Positions 58,112 to 64,000 of a stretch of DNA of 64,000 bases are shown here, in pieces. The translations under genes were made by a program, and so were the position numbers. Under the pieces are notes generated by a model. The model had not been told where the DNA came from. It saw only the letters and a program-made list of their open reading frames with translations, and did not search any database. Position 1 is the stretch's first letter. Every line of letters starts with the position of its first letter. This DNA is from Tetmemena sp. SeJ-2015 (lineage: Eukaryota > Ciliophora > Spirotrichea > Sporadotrichida > Oxytrichidae): positions 34,133-98,132 of the forward strand of contig JAJKFJ010022673.1 in NCBI GenBank assembly GCA_027382625.1, written 5' to 3'.

Positions 58112-58646
58112 TCAACTAGTTTTGGCCTCCTTAACATTATCAGTTCCACTTAGTGACTGACTCTACTGTGCCTTTCTCTCAAGTTCCTCTTATTCTCTAA
58201 GTTAGAGCATAATTTGATTAAGTTATTTCTCATAGCCAAGGGTTTTACTAAACTTGGTGGCGCTGTTTCGCTCTGGTTCAAGTACGAACACCTTGCTCTC
58301 TTCTATAATCTTTGACAGCTAGATCATATAGTAAACGAAAACTCCGAATATTATCACGCGCAAGAAGAAATCCAAGTCCAAAGTTTTCAAGAAGGGAACT
58401 ACCTTAAGCAGCATCCTAGTTCTTGCTCGCTTGAGCTCCACCCAAACCTCAGCATTCGTCCTAGTTGTTCTCTCCTTAGACTTCAAATCAAAATGTTTTA
58501 AAGTATGTGAAAATTTATCTTAAATTCAAATCTGGCTTCTTCCCCTTCTCTTTATCTAAACTAGCTCTGATATAGGGATTCATTTGGGCACGCTCCTCAG
58601 CCTCTTTTAACTTGTCCTTTTTCTCTTGCTCCTCCTTTTCTCTCAT
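58112..58646 (-). CDS. Single-pass membrane protein with charged N-terminus
   Basis: The visible N-terminus is highly charged (MREKEEQEKKDKLKEAEERA). It is followed by KSKERTTRTNAEVWVELKRA, one membrane segment (FFLRVIIFGVFVYYMIQL) and a C-terminal acidic/Gln tail ending NVKEAKTS-TGA. An IES (58490-58532) must be removed to join KKPDL to KSKER. The frame is open further upstream (to about 58730) without a clear Met, so the true start may be beyond 58646. Family not recognised. Confidence 0.6.
58490..58532. other. IES, 43 bp, pointer GATTTGAA
   Basis: The 8 bp repeat (TTCAAATC on plus) at 58482-58489 and 58525-58532 flanks AT-rich DNA with an in-frame TGA. Excision gives KGKKPDLKSKERTTR in frame. 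Confidence 0.88.
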
Positions 58647-58842
58647 CTCCTTTTTCAAATGCTTTGTGCTTGAGAATTATCTCAGCAAAGTGCTCTATAA
58701 GCCCACTTATGAGTATTTTAGAGTTTAGTAAGAAAGAAATGACCTTTATATCATTTTGAGTTAAATTATATAATTTATAAATTATTGCTAAATAATAAAG
58801 AAGTATGATTTTTAATCTTATAATGGTTCTTGCAATAAATTA

Positions 58843-59677
58843 ATGAGAAAGAATTGCCTAATGAAAGTAGCAGCTTCTGCTCTGCTCTTGATATCTTTGA
58901 ACCTAGTGAGCTGCAACCTGATAGTAGACAGAGAATTCGACAAGACTAAGGTTGCGGAGGGAGTTCCCCTAAAGATCAAGTACTCTTTTTACAACTCTTT
59001 TAACAAGTAAGAATTTCGTGCACTCATTTATGGATAGAGAAGTGAGGGGAATACACTTAACAGACAATCATTTTGCAAACTAGTCCTTCTTCAGAGTTCA
59101 GGAGTTCAATTCATTCAAATATTTTTGTTGCAGAGTGATTATATAATTGCGATTTTGAATAACCCTTATCTTGAACTAAGCATACCATCCATTGCAAGCA
59201 TTTAAATTTTTAAGAAGCAAAGAAAAGAGTAGAGCAATGAACTATGGGTACTTCCCTCTGTGGAAGGTGAACACCAATTTGAACCGGCAACCTACTCCTA
59301 TTTTGTGGAGGAAAATGCTGATGCTCCCAACGCTAAGATGTTCAAGGGTCTCTCAACAAATAAACCTAAACTCCATGAAATCATCTCAAAGAGAAAAGTA
59401 AACTCAAATGAAAGGAAAGAATTTTAATTTAAATCTATTATTTTCTTATATGTCCTCACTCATGAGGTTCACTAGGTAAGAAGATTATTGCATTAAGCGC
59501 TCTTAATCATCTTTTTAGGACAAATGGCTACTATTCTCCTTGTTAAGTGTTATATCAGTCGGTATCCCATTCATGCTCTGGAGAGGAGCCAGCAAGGGTA
59601 GAGACTCTAAGAGTTAAGATGGATAAAGCTAGTCCATTTCAGGTATAAATGCAGGCAGTAGAAAGAAAAGAAATTGA
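58843..59677 (+). CDS. SSR2: Translocon-associated protein subunit beta
   Basis: TRAP-beta/SSR2, a single-pass ER membrane protein beside the Sec61 translocon. Signal peptide (MKVAASALLLISLNLVSC), then the lumenal domain start REFDKTKVAEGVPLKIKYSFYN, corresponding to the ...YAVEGxDLTLxYxIYN region, a later VEGEHQFEPATYSYFVEEN block, and a membrane anchor LLSVISVGIPFMLWRGASKGRDSK that matches the family's SIGIPLLLWYSSKRKYD. Interruptions near 59010-59130 and 59470-59520 (introns or IESs) are not fully resolved. TGA 59675-59677. Confidence 0.75.
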
Positions 59678-59790
59678 TGATGATAATTAGCGTTTATTAA
59701 TTCGTCTGACTCATTCATAGAGTTAATTCATGGACACAAAGTGCTTTAAAATTGAGAATTAAATAATATTGCTTGACAGATAATTAAAAC

Positions 59791-61040
59791 ATGAAATCTA
59801 CCAGTTCTCAACAGCAGTACTAGTAGGAGGAGGTAGTTATCCTTGATGGAGGGCTAAAGTATAGTGGAAAATTGCTAAATGGCATACCTCATGGACAAGG
59901 AAAGCTTGTGTGGCCTAATGGTGACACTTATGAGGGCAATTTCAAGTTTGGAAAGAGAAATGGAGTGGGCAAACGTACGAATGTGGATGGAAGTGAGTAT
60001 CAAGGAGAATACGTCGATGATAAGCCATAGGGTAGAGGTAAGCCTTTCATTCGTACTTGTTTATTAAGATTATTCTAAAACTTTCATGCTTAGGTTTATA
60101 CGTATGGAAAGATGGTGAGAGATATGAAGGGGAGTGGAAGGATGGAAAATTCCATGGAAAAGGTATAAAGACACTTCCTGATGGCACCATATTCGATGGA
60201 GAGTGGACAGAAGGCAAACCTTAAGGGGGAGGAATGTGTAAGTATCCTGATGGGGCAAAGTATACTGGAAATTGGCTTAATGGGCAACCTCACGGTGAAG
60301 GTCTGAAAATTTTAACTGATGGAACTAAGTACACTGGATCTTGGATCGATGGTAAAGCAAACGGCGTAGGTGTTAAGACCTTACCTAATGGGACTATATA
60401 TGATGGATACTGGATTGATGGAAAGTTCAATAAGGGAAAATGCACTTATCCTGATGGAAAAATCTACGAAGGCGAGTGGAAAGACGGCAAACCTTCTGGT
60501 TAAGGAATAAAAACTTGGACAGATGGAAGAAAGTATGATGGTCTCTGGAGGACCTAACATCCTAATCATTTTTAAATTTTAAGGATGGGGAAGCCAGTAG
60601 GAATTGGAAAGAAAATTTACCCTGACGGGAGAGTGAAATAAGGTTATTGGGATAAGGGAAAGTTTATTGAGGGTCAGCCACCTGCCGGTTACTCGGATCA
60701 ATAATTCATGGAGAAGGATGATGGCAAAAATGAGGTTGATGATATGGATGGTCCTAAAGTAAATTTTGGGGTGCAATCATAATAGCAGCCCATTTTAAAG
60801 TAATAGTAAAGACTGAATTAAAATCAATAGCAACAGTAGTAACTGCAATAAAATGCCAGTAATATACTGAAGAATTTTTTGATTTAGAGAATTATTTTAG
60901 AAATGTAACTAAAAGACATGGAAAACAAGAGACAGTATTATATATTTTTCCATTATTAGAATGCACTTAGTTAGTAAAACTGTTTTACTATTTAATTTGT
61001 GAATGAGGTAATTTAAAGGTACAAGTAGAAATGGTTTTGA
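59791..61040 (+). CDS. MORN-repeat protein 1
   Basis: At least nine MORN repeats (consensus YxGxWxxGxxxGxG), e.g. GEWKDGKFHGKGIKTLPDG, GNWLNGQPHGEGLKILTDG and GYWIDGKFNKGKCTYPDG. These repeats bind membranes or scaffold cytoskeleton. Intron at about 60037-60093 (GTAAGC...GCTTAG). A 33 bp IES (60553-60585) splits one repeat. The Gln-rich tail after FMEKDDGKNEVDDMD runs to TGA 61038-61040, but the last 150 bp may be non-coding. All MORN tryptophans are TGG. Confidence 0.85.
60553..60585. other. IES, 33 bp, pointer AGGA
   Basis: AGGA at 60549-60552 and 60582-60585. Excision gives GLWRMGKPVGIGKKIYPDG, restoring MORN repeat spacing. Confidence 0.8.
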
Positions 61041-61445
61041 AATCGAGAGTAGCAAGTAGAAACCTAAATAATAGTGTGAGTTAGAATAAATGAAAAAAAG
61101 AAAATCAAAGAAAAGGATTAAGCTTAATTATCTCTCATTTTTTCATCTTTTTTCATTATTTATTTTAATTTATGTCGCATTATGATAATTGGGGATTACT
61201 TAGGTCAAATTCTATGCTTACACGTGAAAGGATGAAATTTTGCACCATAATTATCTTGAGAATTTCAGCGTTTAGGTTAGAGAATGCAAGTACTAAAAGG
61301 ACGCTCTGCCATTGTAGCGTTTAATATATATTTTGGTAAATTAATTCCAATTACTAATTGACTTTATCATCTATTAAATTCTTACCTATAATCGATAAAG
61401 CGTTTCTCCAACCAACTAGCAGTAGAAGCAGATCTAATTCGCTAA

Positions 61446-62068
61446 TGTATCACCACAATAAAATAACTAAGCAAGTAACCTGCCATCTTATTTTTGTCAA
61501 AGTTAATAAATCTTAGTCTCAAGCTCAATAGTTGAAAGCTCAGACTTAAGATCAAAACCTTGGGAAATATTATGTTGATGATGAGGGCTTCGTTTAATTC
61601 CCAGATGGATCAAAATACAAAGGACCTTTAAAGAATGGCAACCCTGATGGTGTAGGGGTTATAATCTATTCAGATGGCTCAAAATATGAAGGCGAATGGA
61701 CGGCAGGAAGCTCCAATGGCTTTGGCATTTTAACGTTCCCAGACAACTCTAAATATGAAGGCAGCTGGCTTAAAGGTAAGTACAGCGGGAAAGGCATTTA
61801 TCAAACCTCGACTGGCGCAAGGTATGACGGAGAATGGCAGAATGGGAAATATCATGGCATAGGGACATTTCAGTGGCCTGACGGCAGCATTTATAAAGGA
61901 GAATGGAAAGGCTGTAGAGAAAATGGAAAAGGCAAGTTCACTGGAGTAAATGGAACAATCTATGAGGGAGAATGGCTTGATGGGAAATATAATGGTAAAG
62001 GACAGCTTAAGACTCCTGACGGCAAAATTTATGTAGGATTATTTAAGAACGGTAAATTTATCGGATGA
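61446..62068 (+). CDS. MORN-repeat protein 2
   Basis: Seven or so MORN repeats: GEWTAGSSNGFGILTFPDN, GSWLKGKYSGKGIYQ, GEWQNGKYHGIGTFQWPDG, GEWKGCRENGKGKF, GEWLDGKYNGKGQLKTPDG. It ends VGLFKNGKFIG then TGA 62066-62068. The start is tentative: ATG 61446 is in frame, but a putative GT-AG intron (GTAACC...AAAG) lies shortly after it and coding may begin as early as about 61172. Same strand and fold as MORN protein 1, probably an old tandem duplicate. Confidence 0.8.
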
Positions 62069-62159
62069 TGATTAACAATTTTAACTGTGTTAACTTGTCT
62101 AGTCTTTTTCTGATAAGAGAGATTATGAAAAAATTTGGTCACAATAATAGTTTGTTAAA

Positions 62160-64000
62160 ATGGCAAATTAGAACTTTCAGAGATTCTTAGGCAATGGAAG
62201 TCAAATGGAGGAATTTGATTAATTAAATCCTCATAAGAACAATGGTTTCGATTAGAGACCCCCAAGTGAAGGCTTCTCTCAACTACTAAAATATAATAAG
62301 CCTTCCGGTTATTAAGGTCCAGGTGTAGCGCAGTCTTAAAATTTCAAAGGTGGATTCGGACCCCTCTCTAATCACTATAACTCTCAATTTTAAGGAGATC
62401 AGCTCTAATTCCAGCAGAGGCCTCAAACTGGCGTTAAGAAGAACTTTGGGGCGATCCCAAACAACCCCAAAAACCTTTTTGCGTAGAAAGACGTCTATAA
62501 GTGTGGGTGCGGAAGTGATGTTCCATAGAAAGCGATTATAAACCACTACATGGATTGCTCAGAGATCATAGAAAAGCATGGTAAATTATTCTCCGTGCTG
62601 AACTATGAGGTGGAATAGTGCAACTTGGAGAGCTCAACTGACCTCTAAAACTTGAAGTCTATTCTAGGGTCCTTTGTTGACTAGATTGGAGCAAAAATAA
62701 GTACACTCGAGTGGGAGTAAAGGAACAATGCAAAGAGCAGAGAGAATTCTCAGTCCTACTCTCAGAATTCATCCATCAAGCCTTAATTCCTATATTTGTA
62801 GTTGTATTAGCCAAACTCAAACTAATCTAATGGCTTCGTGAATGGGAATCACAAGCAGGCGTCAGGAGAGAGCAGTTAAAATTTATTCAGTCAGTTCATG
62901 ATTCCGCAAAATCTGATACCTCCGTAAAGCAGACCACAATCAGAAATATTTTTATCAGGAGTCTAGAGCTTAATTCCGTAGAAGAACAAAGTCAGCGGCA
63001 GTTAGAGCTAGCATTCTAATAATCACGATATTCATCATGACCGCGAGCGTCACAACCATAACCATCACAACCGCCACTCAAGCAATTATTAAATCTAAGA
63101 ATAGCTGAGAAAGTCGGATGTGGAAATGAAGCAAGAGTACGCTGACTTTGAAGACCACGAAGAGATTAAATAACCCAGAAAGAGCTCGAAGATTTCGAAA
63201 CAAGCAGTACAGAGAGATGAAGATTTCGCAAACTATGAGGATAATCGCTAACCTCGAGGTGAAGATCCAGAATAGTGTAGCTTATGCAAATAGTAGATCA
63301 CTCAAGAACAGCAAAACGATGGTATTTTAGAGGAAATGTCTAATCATATTATAGGCTAACAGATCATGGTATAGTCTACTGAATGCTTTCATCTCATACA
63401 TCAGCAGTGCCTAGTTTAACTTGTTTTTAAGTAAGATCCATTCAACATAGCGTCCACAATTTTTTTTTATCAATTTATCATATTATGAAACCTAAGAGCT
63501 TATTACAACAAAAAATTTAGGTAAAAAGAGGAGTCTAAGGAAGTACTTTGCCCACATGAAGACTGTGGCTAAGTTATCATGGAGTATGAGTATTCTGGAT
63601 ATTTGAGTGAGGAATAGAAAAAGCACCTTTCCGCTATTGAAATGCAGGCTATCATGAGCGCAGCCGGTGGCAAATACGTGACTTGCAAATGCTCAAACAT
63701 CATGCAGATAGTTGAAGGCAAAGTTGACTACAAGCAAAAAGATGATCAGGGGAAAGTATTGACAAGGTAAGAATAATTTGCATTATCTTTTTTAATGAAC
63801 CTAATAGAGAAGCTGCTACCCATATATTTATATTTCACATATGGCCATGTTCAGAGTGAGATGCAACAGCTGCCAAGAAAACTTCTGCTCCTCCTGCAAA
63901 GAATATCCGTACCACATTGGAAAACGTGCGAGTAGTTCAAGGACTTTAAAAATTCAAGGAAATCAGGTTCGGGGACAAAATCCCAGCGGGGGAAAATTTA
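62160..64000 (+). CDS. RBR-type (RING-IBR) ubiquitin ligase, cut by right edge
   Basis: N-terminal disordered region (MANQNFQRFLGNGS...). Next comes a Cys/His zinc knuckle (YKCGCGSDVPQKAIINHYMDC), then a His-rich linker (DRERHNHNHHNRH). RING1 follows (CSLC...CFHLIHQQC), then an in-between-RING domain (CPHEDCG, YVTCKCSN, RCNSCQENFCSSCKEYPYHIG, CEQFKDF). Interruptions: about 63428-63520 (intron or IES, AT-rich) and an intron at 63769-63811 (GTAAGA...TAATAG). A one-base loss in an A run at about 63925 shifts the end of the IBR. RBR ligases use a RING/HECT hybrid mechanism; the catalytic RING2 would lie beyond the window. Confidence 0.75.

Noticed and set aside
1..64000. UGA as tryptophan (karyorelict or Condylostoma-type ambiguous code)
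   Set aside because: A few internal TGAs suggested it, but all tryptophans seen at conserved positions (MORN, RCC1, DHHC, UBE2W, MEMO1) use TGG, and several internal TGAs disappear with pointer-bounded excisions.
1..64000. tRNA, rRNA, CRISPR arrays, transposases
   Set aside because: None recognised on reading; no cloverleaf with the usual invariant bases, no regular spacer array and no transposase motif.

Overview
This looks like germline (micronuclear-type) DNA from a ciliate that reads UAA and UAG as glutamine and uses UGA as the only ordinary stop. Long, recognisable proteins run through dozens of in-frame TAA/TAG codons and end at TGA. Genes are packed tightly on both strands. They carry short GT...AG introns (about 23-60 nt) and, separately, short AT-rich insertions flanked by 3-8 bp direct repeats. 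Removing such an insertion plus one repeat copy restores the reading frame and the conserved motif. This is the internal eliminated sequence (IES)/pointer architecture of spirotrich (hypotrich-like) micronuclei. Two genes are scrambled: the DRC4/GAS8 homologue lies in the order 2-4-1-3-5, and a cadherin-like membrane protein has its 3' half inverted. I cannot name the species.

Layout. 0-2.4 kb: RING-finger gene cut by the left edge (-). 2.7-6.5 kb: FG nucleoporin (+) and two tandem SAM methyltransferases (-). 6.6-11.4 kb: helical protein and a cullin (+). 11.5-16.6 kb: Gln-rich protein (-) and the inverted membrane-protein gene. 16.7-21.3 kb: UBE2W, two small paralogues and an unknown gene (+). 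21.3-23.7 kb: Nup54-like FG nucleoporin and a small gene (-). 24.1-31.5 kb: UTP6, a mitochondrial carrier and a coiled-coil protein (+). 31.7-36.6 kb: three paralogous secreted-protein genes (+) surrounding the scrambled DRC4 gene (-). 37-43.6 kb: unknown gene (-), COX11 (+), tetraspan protein (-), coiled-coil protein (-). 44-47.9 kb: ankyrin-DHHC acyltransferase and MEMO1 (+). 48-58.6 kb: very large Q/N-rich gene, RCC1-repeat gene and a one-TM protein (-). 58.8-64 kb: TRAP-beta, two MORN-repeat proteins and an RBR ubiquitin ligase cut by the right edge (+).

Most genes are housekeeping or ciliary: ubiquitin pathway (RING, cullin, UBE2W, RBR), nuclear pore, ribosome biogenesis, mitochondria, ER translocon and axoneme. 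They do not form one pathway. The unusual biology is the DNA arrangement. Several genes also need single-base shifts at short homopolymers, best explained by consensus errors, so exact protein ends are approximate.
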